From CBDBZL01 sp965213545 (GTDB lineage Bacteria > Pseudomonadota > Alphaproteobacteria > Sphingomonadales > Sphingomonadaceae), in the NCBI GenBank assembly GCA_965213545.1, contig CBDBZL010000002.1:1612001-1676000 (forward strand): a stretch of 64,000 nt of DNA. The letters are read 5' to 3'. Under the pieces are notes generated by a model. The model was given only the letters and a program-made list of their open reading frames with translations, was not told where the DNA came from and ran no database searches. The position numbers were made by a program, and so were the translations under genes. Positions 54,319 through 63,261 of the stretch are shown piece after piece. Every line of letters starts with the position of its first letter. Position 1 is the stretch's first letter.

Positions 54319-54717
54319 CTAGTCCATCAGGCAGTAGAGCGCGCCCATCGCCGTCATCGCGGCAATAAAATGTCCCGCATCGATGGCGAACAGCTTCCCG
54401 CTCTTGCCGAGCAGCAAGTGGGCGATGCCGATGGCGGGCGTCATCAGCATGGCGCCATAGCCGATGGCGATCATCATCTTGGCGCGGTCCGAGGGGCCGG
54501 TCATCGCGTATTGATGCGCTAGCGTGAGCGAGATCAGCAGTGCGAAGGCGAAGGCGAGCGCCAGCACGCGCGCCTGTCCGACAGGTGACGCCGCACCATC
54601 CGCAAGCCCCGCGGCGCGCCGCCATGCGCCGGCGAATAGCACCCGGTACCACGCGATGGTCACCGCGAAGAAGGCCAGCGCGCCGGCGATCACCTGGCCC
54701 AATGCGATATCGCCCAA
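54319..54717 (-). CDS. DUF1761-like small integral membrane protein
   Basis: A 132-residue protein with four hydrophobic segments: VIAGALAFFAVTIAWYRVLF, ARVLALAFAFALLISLTLA, AIGYGAMLMTPAIGIAHLLL and AGHFIAAMTAMGALYCLM. The IAWYRVLFAGAWRR block fits DUF1761, whose function is unknown. The start is uncertain: TTG 54717 and TTG 54702 are the nearest start codons; an ATG at 54807 is in frame but would overlap the divergent rimO start. Confidence 0.65.
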   Translation of the reverse strand: MGDIALGQVIAGALAFFAVTIAWYRVLFAGAWRRAAGLADGAASPVGQARVLALAFAFALLISLTLAHQYAMTGPSDRAKMMIAIGYGAMLMTPAIGIAHLLLGKSGKLFAIDAGHFIAAMTAMGALYCLMD

Positions 54718-54789
54718 TGCCTTGTTCTCGCCGCAACCTGCCCGTTCACCTAGCGTAAAGCGCGCCTTGCGTGTAGGCCGGCGCCCATC

Positions 54790-56193
54790 ATGGCAAGCGT
54801 GATCCAACAGCCAAAGCGCGTCGGCATGGTCAGCCTCGGCTGCCCCAAGGCGCTGGTCGATTCAGAGCGCATCCTCACCCGGCTGCGCGCCGATGGCTAT
54901 GCCATGAGCGCCGATTATGCGGGCGCCGACGTGGTGCTGGTCAACACCTGCGGCTTCCTCGATTCGGCGAAGCACGAGAGCCTCGAGGCGATCGGCGAGG
55001 CGATGGCCGAAAACGGGCGGGTGATCGTGACCGGCTGCATGGGCGAGGAGGCGGATGCCATCCGCGCGCGTTTCCCGCAAGTGCTGGCGGTAACCGGTGC
55101 GCAGCAATACGAGGCGGTGGTGGAAGCGGTGCACGAGGCGGCCCCGCCCGGCCAGGGACCCTTTGTGGACCTGGTGCCGCAACGAGGCGGCGAGACGGGC
55201 AACGGGGCGGGCGTCAAGCTTACTCCGCGCCATTACAGCTACCTCAAGATTTCGGAGGGCTGCAATCATTCCTGCGCCTTCTGCATCATCCCGCAGCTGC
55301 GCGGAAAGCTCGCCAGCAGGCGCGTGGATGCGGTGCTGCGCGAGGCGGAGAAGCTGGTCGCGGCGGGCACGCGCGAATTGCTGGTGATCAGCCAGGACAC
55401 TTCGGCCTATGGCGTGGACATTCGGCACGAGGCGCGGATGTGGCGGCCGGCGGGCGGCGAACCGCGATTGGTGCGCGCGCACATGACCGATCTGGCGCGC
55501 GAACTGGGCGGATTGCGCACGCCCGAGGGCGCGGTGCCCTGGGTGCGGCTGCATTATGTCTACCCCTATCCGCATGTCGATGCGGTCTTCGAGCTGATGG
55601 CCGACGGGCTGCTGACCCCCTATCTGGACATTCCCTTCCAGCACGCCTCGCCAGCGGTGCTCAAGGCGATGAAACGGCCGGCCGGCGGAGCCAAGGTGCT
55701 CGAGCGGCTGCGCCAATGGCGCGCGATTTGCCCCGACATTGCGGTTCGTTCCAGCTTCGTCGTCGGCTTTCCGGGGGAGACCCAGGCGGATTTCGACCAT
55801 CTCATCGGCTGGCTCGAGGAGGCGCAGCTCGACCGGGTGGGCGCATTCCGCTTCGAACCGGTCGCCGGTGCGGCGGCCAATGCGCTGCCCGATCCCGTTC
55901 CCGAAGCGGTCAAAGAGGAGCGCTACGCCAGACTGATGGAAGTAACTGCGCGCATCTCCGCCGACAAACTGGCTGCCAAGATCGGGCGCATATTGCCGGT
56001 CATTATCGACGAGGTGGGCGAGCCGGACGAGGATGGTGAGTTGGGCGCCACCGGCCGCAGCCAGGCCGATGCGCCCGAGATCGACGGCCAGGTCCTGCTG
56101 CGCGACGTTCCGGCGAGCCTAGCACCGGGCGCCATCGTCGACGTGCGGGTCGAACAGGCCGACGCGCACGACTTGTTCGGGGTCATCGCCTAG
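54790..56193 (+). CDS. rimO: Ribosomal protein S12 methylthiotransferase RimO
   Basis: Adds a methylthio group to Asp of ribosomal protein S12. In 467 residues: the N-terminal UPF0004 domain with MVSLGCPKALVDSERI, NTCGFLDSAKHES and GCMGEEAD (cluster cysteines), the radical-SAM motif CNHSCAFCIIPQLRGK, and a C-terminal TRAM domain (ADAPEIDGQVLLRD). The order and the CGFL block place it with RimO rather than MiaB. Divergent from the DUF1761 gene. Confidence 0.95.
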   Translation: MASVIQQPKRVGMVSLGCPKALVDSERILTRLRADGYAMSADYAGADVVLVNTCGFLDSAKHESLEAIGEAMAENGRVIVTGCMGEEADAIRARFPQVLAVTGAQQYEAVVEAVHEAAPPGQGPFVDLVPQRGGETGNGAGVKLTPRHYSYLKISEGCNHSCAFCIIPQLRGKLASRRVDAVLREAEKLVAAGTRELLVISQDTSAYGVDIRHEARMWRPAGGEPRLVRAHMTDLARELGGLRTPEGAVPWVRLHYVYPYPHVDAVFELMADGLLTPYLDIPFQHASPAVLKAMKRPAGGAKVLERLRQWRAICPDIAVRSSFVVGFPGETQADFDHLIGWLEEAQLDRVGAFRFEPVAGAAANALPDPVPEAVKEERYARLMEVTARISADKLAAKIGRILPVIIDEVGEPDEDGELGATGRSQADAPEIDGQVLLRDVPASLAPGAIVDVRVEQADAHDLFGVIA

Positions 56194-56323
56194 TCTGCCC
56201 ACGAACGGGACAACGCAGGGCATAGCGCAAGTCCCCCTGTTGCAATCAGGTGACGCGCGGCTTAGCCGGGCGCCGAGCGAGTCCTCGGCTTCTAGCCGGG
56301 GGTTCTTGGGGCGGGGGCGCCAA

Positions 56324-57259
56324 ATGAAAATCATGTCGGGCAATGCCAATATGCCGCTCGCCCGGGCGATCGCGGCCTATCTCGAGGTGGGGCTGACCGA
56401 TGCTTCGGTGCGCCGCTTCGCCGATGAGGAAATCTTCGTCGAAATTCACGAGAATGTGCGCGGCGAGGATGTGTTCATCGTCCAGCCGACCGGGTTTCCG
56501 GCCAATGACAACCTGATGGAGCTATTGATCTGCATCGACGCGCTGAGACGCGCCTCGGCCAAGCGGATCACCGCGGTGGTGCCCTATTTCGGGTACGCGC
56601 GGCAGGACCGCAAACCGGGACCGCGAACGCCGATCTCGGCCAAGCTGGTTGCCAACCTGATTGTCGAGGCGGGCGCGGACCGGATGCTGTCGGTCGACCT
56701 GCATGCGGGCCAGATCCAGGGTTTCTTCGATATCCCGACCGACAATCTTTATGCCGCGCCGGTCATCGCCGCCGATATCCAGGCGCGCTATGGCGATCGG
56801 CAACTGACCGTGGTCTCGCCCGATGTCGGCGGGGTGGTGCGAGCCAGGGCGCTGGCCAAGCGGCTCGACAACGCCCCGCTGGCGATCATCGACAAGCGGC
56901 GCGAGCGGCCGGGCGAATCGGAGGTGATGAACATCATCGGCGAGGTTGCCGGGCGCAACTGCATCATGATCGATGATATCGTCGATTCGGGTGGCACCTT
57001 GTGCAACGCGGCCGAGGCGTTGCGCTCGGCCGGGGCCACGGGCGTGGTCGCCTATATCACGCATGGCGTGCTGTCGGGCGGTGCGGTGGCGCGGATTGAC
57101 GCCTCGGCGCTCGAGGAACTGGTCATCACCGATTCGATCTTGCCCAGCGCGCCCGCCAGCGAGGCGAGCCATATCCGCATTCTCACCATCGCCCCATTGA
57201 TCGGGGAGGCGGTGCGCCGGATCGCCGACGAGACCAGCGTCTCCAGCCTGTTCGATTGA
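56324..57259 (+). CDS. prs: Ribose-phosphate pyrophosphokinase
   Basis: Makes PRPP from ribose 5-phosphate and ATP. 311 residues with ADEEIFVEIHENVRGEDVF, PYFGYARQDRKPGPRTPISA (flexible ATP loop), DLHAGQIQGFFDIPTDNL, KRRERPGESEVMNIIGE and the PRPP-binding loop IDDIVDSGGTLCNA. ATG 56324 fits the family; the frame is open upstream without similarity. Confidence 0.96.
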   Translation: MKIMSGNANMPLARAIAAYLEVGLTDASVRRFADEEIFVEIHENVRGEDVFIVQPTGFPANDNLMELLICIDALRRASAKRITAVVPYFGYARQDRKPGPRTPISAKLVANLIVEAGADRMLSVDLHAGQIQGFFDIPTDNLYAAPVIAADIQARYGDRQLTVVSPDVGGVVRARALAKRLDNAPLAIIDKRRERPGESEVMNIIGEVAGRNCIMIDDIVDSGGTLCNAAEALRSAGATGVVAYITHGVLSGGAVARIDASALEELVITDSILPSAPASEASHIRILTIAPLIGEAVRRIADETSVSSLFD

Positions 57260-57425
57260 TGGCCAGCCATGCGCGCCGGTTGGCCGCTGGGCTGCCCGCC
57301 GCCCTGGCCGGTTGCGCGATTGCGGGCTGCGGAGCTCCACCTGCATTTAGGACCGATCGCATTGTCGGTTGACCATCGCCTGACGCGCGCCGTCCAGCCC
57401 CCAATTGAGCAATGAACATCGCCCA

Positions 57426-58202
57426 ATGAATCTCGAGCTCGACATCGCGCTTGCCCATCGCCTGGCTGATGCGGCGCGCGATGCGATCCGGCCGCTGTTC
57501 CGCACCGGGCTTGCCAGCGAGGCGAAGGACGATGCCTCGCCCGTCACGCTGGCCGACCGGGCGGCGGAACGCGCGATGCGCGAACTCCTCGAGGCCGAGG
57601 TTCCACGCGACGGGGTGCATGGCGAGGAGTTCGGCGTCAGCGAAGGCCAGACCGGCCGGCAATGGGTGCTCGACCCCATCGATGGCACCACCGCCTTCCT
57701 CGCCGGGCGACCCATCTTCGGCACGCTGATCGCGCTGCTCATCGAGGGTTTCCCCGTGCTCGGCGTGATCGATCAGCCGATCCTGCGCGAGCGCTGGCTG
57801 GGCGCCACAGGCCGGCCCACCAGCTTCAACGGTGCGCCGGTCCGAACGCGGCCCTGCCCCGCGCTGGCCGGGGCGAGCATTGCCACCACCGGTCCGCACT
57901 ATTTTAACGAGCGCCAGGGCCACGCCTTCATGCTGCTTGCGGGCCGGACCGACCACAAGCGCATGGTGATGGGCGGCGATTGCTACAATTATGCCATGCT
58001 GGCGAGCGGTCATCTCGACCTGGTATGCGAAGCAGGTCTCAAGCTGCATGATTTCGCCGCGTTGGTCCCGGTGGTCGAGGGCGCGGGCGGCCAGATGTGC
58101 GACTGGGCGGGCGACCCGCTTCATAGAGGATCGAACGGCGAGGTGCTGGCGCTGGGCGATCCTGCCCGGCTCGACGACGTGCTCGAGGCGATGGCCGGCT
58201 GA
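57426..58202 (+). CDS. hisN: Inositol-monophosphatase family phosphatase, likely histidinol-phosphatase (HisN type)
   Basis: A 258-residue Mg2+-dependent phosphatase: metal residues in HGEEFG (Glu67/Glu68) and DPIDGTTAFLAGRP (83-96), and the C-terminal metal Asp in GLKLHDFAALVPVVEGAGG. The GGDCYNYAMLASGHLDLV segment resembles the histidinol-phosphatase branch, which would supply the HisB-phosphatase step; inositol or other sugar phosphates remain possible. ATG 57426 is used; TTG 57405 in frame would add seven residues. Confidence 0.8.
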   Translation: MNLELDIALAHRLADAARDAIRPLFRTGLASEAKDDASPVTLADRAAERAMRELLEAEVPRDGVHGEEFGVSEGQTGRQWVLDPIDGTTAFLAGRPIFGTLIALLIEGFPVLGVIDQPILRERWLGATGRPTSFNGAPVRTRPCPALAGASIATTGPHYFNERQGHAFMLLAGRTDHKRMVMGGDCYNYAMLASGHLDLVCEAGLKLHDFAALVPVVEGAGGQMCDWAGDPLHRGSNGEVLALGDPARLDDVLEAMAG

Positions 58203-58418
58203 AACATCCGGGCGGCGGGAGCCTGTGCACCGCGCGGGGTATCGCGCGGGCCGAACAGCATCGCGCGGGCTGACCAGCCCCAAGCGCCGCGCCGCTTGCC
58301 TCGCGCATGACGATCGGCTAAGCGCGCCGGCTTCATCGACACGTGATCATCCGCCGGCCTGGCCATCTCGGGCTGCCACGGCCGGTTTGGACGTGTCCAC
58401 CATGCTAAGGAGACCAAA

Positions 58419-58622
58419 ATGCCCAAGCTCAAGACCAAGAGCGGTGTGAAGAAGCGCTTCAAGATCACCGCCACGGGAATGGTGAAGCACGGCGTCGCCG
58501 GCAAGCGCCACCGGCTGATCAGCCACAACGCCAAGTATATCCGCCAGAATCGCGGGACGAGCGTGCTGTCCGAAGCGGACACGCCGACGATCAAGCGCTG
58601 GGCCCCCTACGGGCTCGACTGA
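58419..58622 (+). CDS. rpmI: 50S ribosomal protein L35
   Basis: A 67-residue basic protein beginning MPKLKTKSGVKKRFKITATG, with KRHRLISHNAKYIRQNRG, standard for L35. AAGGAG lies before ATG 58419. rplT follows after 39 bp. infC, the usual first gene of this group, is not directly upstream. Confidence 0.97.
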   Translation: MPKLKTKSGVKKRFKITATGMVKHGVAGKRHRLISHNAKYIRQNRGTSVLSEADTPTIKRWAPYGLD

Positions 58623-58661
58623 CGCTCATCCAAGCGCGATTTCCAGCAGGAGACCACTTTC

Positions 58662-59021
58662 ATGACCCGGATTAAGCGCGGCGTCACCACGCGCGCCAAG
58701 CACAAGCGCGTTCTCGAACAGGCCAAGGGCTATCGCGGACGGCGCAAGAACACCATTCGTGTCGCCCGCCAGGCGGTGGAGAAGGCCGGTCAATACGCCT
58801 ATCGCGATCGCAAGGTGAAGAAGCGGTCCTTCCGCGCCTTGTGGATCCAGCGGATCAACGCCGCCGTGCGTGCCGAGGGCCTGACCTATTCGCAGTTCAT
58901 GCACGGGGTGAAGCTTGCCGGCATCGAGCTTGACCGGAAGGTGATGGCCGACCTGGCGATGAACGAGGGCGACAGCTTCGGTCATATCATCGCTCAGGCG
59001 AAGGAAGCGCTGCCCGCCTGA
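58662..59021 (+). CDS. rplT: 50S ribosomal protein L20
   Basis: 119 residues with MTRIKRGVTTRAKHKRVL, AKGYRGRRKNTIRVARQAVE and LWIQRINAAVRAEGLTYS, the complete L20. CAGGAGA lies upstream. In other bacteria L20 represses its own rpmI-rplT mRNA; whether a leader fold exists here was not resolved. Confidence 0.97.
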   Translation: MTRIKRGVTTRAKHKRVLEQAKGYRGRRKNTIRVARQAVEKAGQYAYRDRKVKKRSFRALWIQRINAAVRAEGLTYSQFMHGVKLAGIELDRKVMADLAMNEGDSFGHIIAQAKEALPA

Positions 59022-59048
59022 CGGACGCGGGGACCACCCGGCGAACGA

Positions 59049-59083
59049 AGCGCCACCTCTGGCTTGCCGGGGGTGGCGCTTTA
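59049..59083 (+). terminator. Hairpin terminator or attenuator between rplT and pheS
   Basis: A perfect 9-bp stem AGCGCCACC (59049-59057) / GGTGGCGCT (59072-59080) closes a 14-base loop and is followed by ttta. It sits 27 bp after the rplT stop and 27 bp before the pheS start. It could end ribosomal-protein transcription or regulate read-through into pheST. Confidence 0.6.
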
Positions 59084-59109
59084 GGTAGGCTCCCCCTAAC
59101 GAGCGCGGC

Positions 59110-60243
59110 ATGAACCACGAGACGCAGGAAAACCAGGTCGCGGCCACACTCGAGCGGTTGCACCTGGCCGATAGCGCCGGGGAAGTGGAAGCAATCCGGC
59201 TCGAGGCGCTCGGCAAGAAGGGCTGGCTCAGCCAGCTGTTGAAGACGCTAGGCGCGATGGACCCGGACGAGCGGCGCGAGCAGGGGCCGCGCATCCAGGG
59301 CCTGCGCACCCGCGTCGCCGAGGCCATCGAAGCGCGCAAGGGCGTGCTCGAGACGGCGGCGCTCGAGCAGCGTCTGGCCAACGAGACGCTCGATCTGACC
59401 CTACCCGGGCCGGAAAAGCCGCGCGGATCGGTCCATCCGGTCAGCCAGGTGATGGACGAGCTTGCCGAGATCTTTGCCGACTTGGGATTCAGCGTGGCCA
59501 CGGGTCCCGAGATCGAGGACGACTGGCACAATTTCACCGCGCTCAACATGCCAGAGAGCCATCCGGCGCGCGCGATGCACGACACGTTCTACTTTCCCGA
59601 TGCCGGCCCCGATGCTGGCCCTGATGACGCGCGCATGTTGCTGCGCACGCATACTTCGCCGGTGCAGATCCGGGCGATGAAGGAGCGCGGCGCACCGCTC
59701 AGGATCATCGCTCCCGGGCGGGTCTATCGCAGCGACAGCGACGCCACCCACACGCCCATGTTCCATCAGGTGGAAGGGCTGGTGATCGACCGCGATATCC
59801 ATCTGGGACACCTGAAGTGGACGCTCGAGACCTTCCTCAAGGCGTTCTTCGAGACCGACGATATCGTGCTGCGCCTGCGCCCCAGCTACTTCCCCTTCAC
59901 CGAACCCAGCGTGGAGGTGGATGTCGGTTTCGCACTGGCCGAGGGACCCGATGGCAAGGCGCGGCGCGTGCTCGGCGGCAGCGGTGATGCGCCGGGGCAT
60001 GGCTGGATGGAGCTCTTGGGAAGCGGCATAGTCAGTACCCACGTAATCGAGATGGCCGGGCTCGATCCGCGCGAATGGCAGGGCTTTGCCTTCGGGGTGG
60101 GTGTCGACCGGCTGGCAATGCTTAAATATGGGATGGACGACCTGCGCGCCTTTTTCGACGGCGACGCGCGCTGGCTTGCGCATACTGGCTTCTCGGCCTT
60201 CGATCAGCCCACGCTTTCGGGCGGGGTGGGGGCCAGATCGTGA
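59110..60243 (+). CDS. pheS: Phenylalanine--tRNA ligase, alpha subunit
   Basis: Catalytic class II subunit, 377 residues. An N-terminal coiled-coil arm (about 1-95), motif 1 near GSVHPVSQVMDELAEIFADL, motif 2 in VYRSDSDATHTPMFHQVEGL and motif 3 in GFAFGVGVDRLAMLKYGM. A short insert PDAGPDAGPDDA is a local repeat. The C-terminus runs about 30 residues past the usual end (WLAHTGFSAFDQPTLSGGVG). Its stop overlaps the pheT GTG by four bases (GTGA). Confidence 0.96.
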   Translation: MNHETQENQVAATLERLHLADSAGEVEAIRLEALGKKGWLSQLLKTLGAMDPDERREQGPRIQGLRTRVAEAIEARKGVLETAALEQRLANETLDLTLPGPEKPRGSVHPVSQVMDELAEIFADLGFSVATGPEIEDDWHNFTALNMPESHPARAMHDTFYFPDAGPDAGPDDARMLLRTHTSPVQIRAMKERGAPLRIIAPGRVYRSDSDATHTPMFHQVEGLVIDRDIHLGHLKWTLETFLKAFFETDDIVLRLRPSYFPFTEPSVEVDVGFALAEGPDGKARRVLGGSGDAPGHGWMELLGSGIVSTHVIEMAGLDPREWQGFAFGVGVDRLAMLKYGMDDLRAFFDGDARWLAHTGFSAFDQPTLSGGVGARS

Positions 60244-62627
60244 AGTTTTCGCGCGAATGGCTGGGTTGGTTCCTCAACAGCGATGCATCGGTCGATGAGA
60301 TCGCCACCAAGCTCAACGCGATCGGCATCGAGGTGGAGGCGATCGACGATCCGGCGGACAGGCTCGCCGGTTTCCGCATCGCCCGGGTGCTGGAGGCGGT
60401 CCCGCATCCCGACGCCGACAAGCTTCAGGTGCTCACCGTGGACGCGGGCGAGGCGGACGCGCTCACCGTGGTGTGCGGCGCGCCCAACGCGCGGGCCGGA
60501 ATGACCGGCGTTCTGGGTCTGCCCGGCGCCGTTGTTCCGGCCAGCGGAATGGAACTCAAGCGCGCGGCGATCCGCGGGGTGGTTTCCAACGGCATGATGT
60601 GTTCGACCCGCGAACTGGCGCTGGGCGAGGAGCACGAGGGAATCATCGAGCTGGCGAGCGATGCGCCCGTGGGCCAGCCCTTCGCGCAATACCAGGGCGC
60701 AAGCCCGGCGTTCGACGTCGCCATCACCCCCAACCGGCCCGACTGCATGGGGGTGATGGGGATCGCCCGCGACCTGGCCGCGGCGGGGCTGGGCACCTTC
60801 GAGCCGCCCGTGACCAAGCCGGTCGAAGGCTCGTTCCCCTGCCCGGTCGAAATCCGCACCGATGACCCCGACGGCTGTCCTGCGTTCTATGGCCGGGTGA
60901 TCCGCGGCGTCACCAACGGCGCCTCGCCCGACTGGATGCAGCGCCGCCTGATCGCCGCCGGCCAGCGGCCGATCAGCGCGCTGGTCGACATTACCAATTA
61001 CCTGATGTTCGCTTTCGGTCGCCCGGCGCATGTCTATGATCTTGCCCGGCTGACCGGACCGGTGGTGGCGCGGCGTGCCCGGGCTGGCGAGCAGATGCTG
61101 GCGCTGAACGGCAAGGCCTATGCGCTCGATAGTGAAATTACGGTCATCGCCGATGATGCGGGGGTGCATGACATCGGCGGCATTATGGGCGGCGAGCATT
61201 CCTCCGCCCGGCCCGAAACCACCGACGTGCTGCTCGAGATCGCCTATTTCACGCCCGAGCGGATCGGCGCTGCCGGCCGGCGTCTGGGTCTGGCGACGGA
61301 TGCGCGCACCCGCTTCGAGCGCGGCGTCGACCCCGCCTTCCTGGACGAGGGCCTCGCCATTCTGACCGAGCTTGTCCAGCGCATCTGCGGCGGCGAGGCG
61401 AGCGAAGTCGTGCGCGCTGGCGAGCCGCCGATGGACCGGAAGGTCATCCTCCATGATCCTCGGCTCGTTCGGCGGCTGGGCGGCGTGGAGGTGCCCGAGC
61501 CCGAGCAGCGTGACATTCTCCAGCGGCTCGACTTCGCGGTGGCCGACGATTGGCGCGTCACCGTTCCGGCGCGCCGGTATGATATCGAGGGACCGGCCGA
61601 TCTGGTCGAGGAGATCGTGCGTATCCACGGGCTCGACCAGGTATCGAGCGTGCCGCTGCCCCGCCCGGACGGCGTCGCCCGGCCCACCGCCAGGCCCATC
61701 CAGACGATGGAACGTCGCCTGCGCCGCGCCGCTGCCGCGCGCGGGCTTGCAGAAGCGGTGACCTGGTCGTTCATTCCCCCCGCTGATGCCGCGCACTTCG
61801 CCGCTCCGGACATGGCGCCGTGGTTGCTCGACAATCCCATCAGCGAGGAGATGAAGGCGATGCGCCCCTCGCTGCTTCCCGGGCTGCTGGCCGCCGCGCG
61901 CCGCAATGCCGATCGCGGTGCAACTTCGCTGCGGCTGTTCGAGATCGGCCGCCGCTATCTGCGCGGCGATGACGGGACGAGCGACGAGCGGCCGACGCTT
62001 GGTGTTCTCCTTGCGGGCGAGAAGCGGGCGCGTGGCTGGGCGAGCGGGGCGGCTTTGATGTTCGATGCCTTTGACGCCAAGGCCGAGGCGATGGTGCTGC
62101 TTGGTGAGGCGGGCGCGCCGGTCGACAAGCTGATGGTGGCGGGCGAGGCGGGCGCCCAGTTCCACCCGGGCCAGTCCGCCACCTTGCGCCTCGGGCCCAA
62201 GAGCGTGCTGGCCCGGTTCGGCGCGCTGCATCCCGCGACCTTGGCCGCGTTCGATATCGAGGGCCCGGCGGTGGCCGCCGAATTGTTCCTCGACGCCATT
62301 CCGCAAGGCAAGGGCGCCTTCGCGCGTGCCCCTTTCGCCCCGCCTGCGTTGCAACCGGTGACGCGTGATTTCGCCTTCCTGGTTCCCGAACCGCTGGCCG
62401 CGGGTGAGCTGGTGCGGGCGGTGCGCGGGGCGGACAAGGCCAATATCATCGCCGCGCGTATCTTCGACGATTTTCGTGGGGGCGGTGTGCCCGAGGGCCG
62501 CAAGTCGGTCGCCATCGAGGTGACGCTTCAGCCGGGCGAGGCGAGCTATACCGAGGCCGAGCTTGCGCACATCTCCGAGCGGATCGTGGCCGCGGCGGGC
62601 AAGCTGGGCGGGGAGCTGCGCGGCTGA
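60240..62627 (+). CDS. pheT: Phenylalanine--tRNA ligase, beta subunit
   Basis: 795 residues: N-terminal tRNA-binding EMAP-like domain (FRIARVLEAVPHPDADKLQV), B3/B4 editing domain, B5 domain, a catalytic-like core, and the C-terminal ferredoxin-fold anticodon-binding domain (TRDFAFLVPEPLAAGELVRA to the end). The GTG start at 60240 overlaps the pheS stop, so the two subunits are co-translated. Confidence 0.96.
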   Translation: MKFSREWLGWFLNSDASVDEIATKLNAIGIEVEAIDDPADRLAGFRIARVLEAVPHPDADKLQVLTVDAGEADALTVVCGAPNARAGMTGVLGLPGAVVPASGMELKRAAIRGVVSNGMMCSTRELALGEEHEGIIELASDAPVGQPFAQYQGASPAFDVAITPNRPDCMGVMGIARDLAAAGLGTFEPPVTKPVEGSFPCPVEIRTDDPDGCPAFYGRVIRGVTNGASPDWMQRRLIAAGQRPISALVDITNYLMFAFGRPAHVYDLARLTGPVVARRARAGEQMLALNGKAYALDSEITVIADDAGVHDIGGIMGGEHSSARPETTDVLLEIAYFTPERIGAAGRRLGLATDARTRFERGVDPAFLDEGLAILTELVQRICGGEASEVVRAGEPPMDRKVILHDPRLVRRLGGVEVPEPEQRDILQRLDFAVADDWRVTVPARRYDIEGPADLVEEIVRIHGLDQVSSVPLPRPDGVARPTARPIQTMERRLRRAAAARGLAEAVTWSFIPPADAAHFAAPDMAPWLLDNPISEEMKAMRPSLLPGLLAAARRNADRGATSLRLFEIGRRYLRGDDGTSDERPTLGVLLAGEKRARGWASGAALMFDAFDAKAEAMVLLGEAGAPVDKLMVAGEAGAQFHPGQSATLRLGPKSVLARFGALHPATLAAFDIEGPAVAAELFLDAIPQGKGAFARAPFAPPALQPVTRDFAFLVPEPLAAGELVRAVRGADKANIIAARIFDDFRGGGVPEGRKSVAIEVTLQPGEASYTEAELAHISERIVAAAGKLGGELRG

Positions 62628-62724
62628 GCGGGCGCCACTTGTGGTCGGACTGCGAACCGTTGGATCGGCGTGCTGCACCGGTCTGTCGGTGCAAGCTTGC
62701 GAGCCAGGCCCGGGGAGCGGCGGC

Positions 62725-63261
62725 ATGACCCTTGGCTGTGTGCTTGCCGGCGGCCGCTCGAGCCGCTTCGGCAGCGACAAGGCGCTGGCCCGGATCGATG
62801 GCTTGACGCTGCTCGAACATGCGGTCGCGACTCTGCGAACCTGGTGCGCTCATGTGGTCATCGCCGGGCGGGCCGATGGTCCCGCGCCGTGTATCGAGGA
62901 TTGGCCGGCAGCGGATCTGGGACCGCTCGGCGGGATCGCCGCTGCGCTGCGCCTGGCGGATCAGCGCGGCGATCGAAGCGTGTTGACCTGCGGCGTTGAT
63001 TCGATCCCCCTGCCACCCGACCTTCCCGCGCTCCTGTCGCCTGCGCCCGCGTTCCTCGCCGGGCAGCCCGTGGTCGGTCACTGGACACTCGCCAATGCAC
63101 GCAACGCCGCAGAATTGCTTGAGGGCGGCGGATCACGTTCGATCCGCGCCTTTGCCGCCGCTGCCGGCGCGCGCGCCGTGGCTGGCGGTGACAAGGTTGC
63201 CAATATCAACACTCCCGCCGACCTGGCCGCGCTGATCGCCGGTCCCGGGGCGTCGCGATGA
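62725..63261 (+). CDS. mobA: Molybdenum cofactor guanylyltransferase MobA
   Basis: Joins GMP to molybdopterin to make the guanine-dinucleotide form used by formate dehydrogenases and other DMSO-reductase-family enzymes. In 178 residues: the nucleotide loop LGCVLAGGRSSRFGSDKAL, ADLGPLGGIAAAL and CGVDSIPLPPDLPALL (metal Asp). The usual FVAxCDMP reads LTCGVDSIP. ATG 62725 is the family start. It overlaps fdhD by four bases (ATGA), so the two probably act on the same enzyme. Confidence 0.88.
   Translation: MTLGCVLAGGRSSRFGSDKALARIDGLTLLEHAVATLRTWCAHVVIAGRADGPAPCIEDWPAADLGPLGGIAAALRLADQRGDRSVLTCGVDSIPLPPDLPALLSPAPAFLAGQPVVGHWTLANARNAAELLEGGGSRSIRAFAAAAGARAVAGGDKVANINTPADLAALIAGPGASR

Noticed and set aside
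60204..62780. 858-residue open frame on the minus strand
   Set aside because: It is the exact antisense of pheT. Its Arg/Gly/His/Gln-rich composition and lack of domains are typical of shadow frames in GC-rich DNA.
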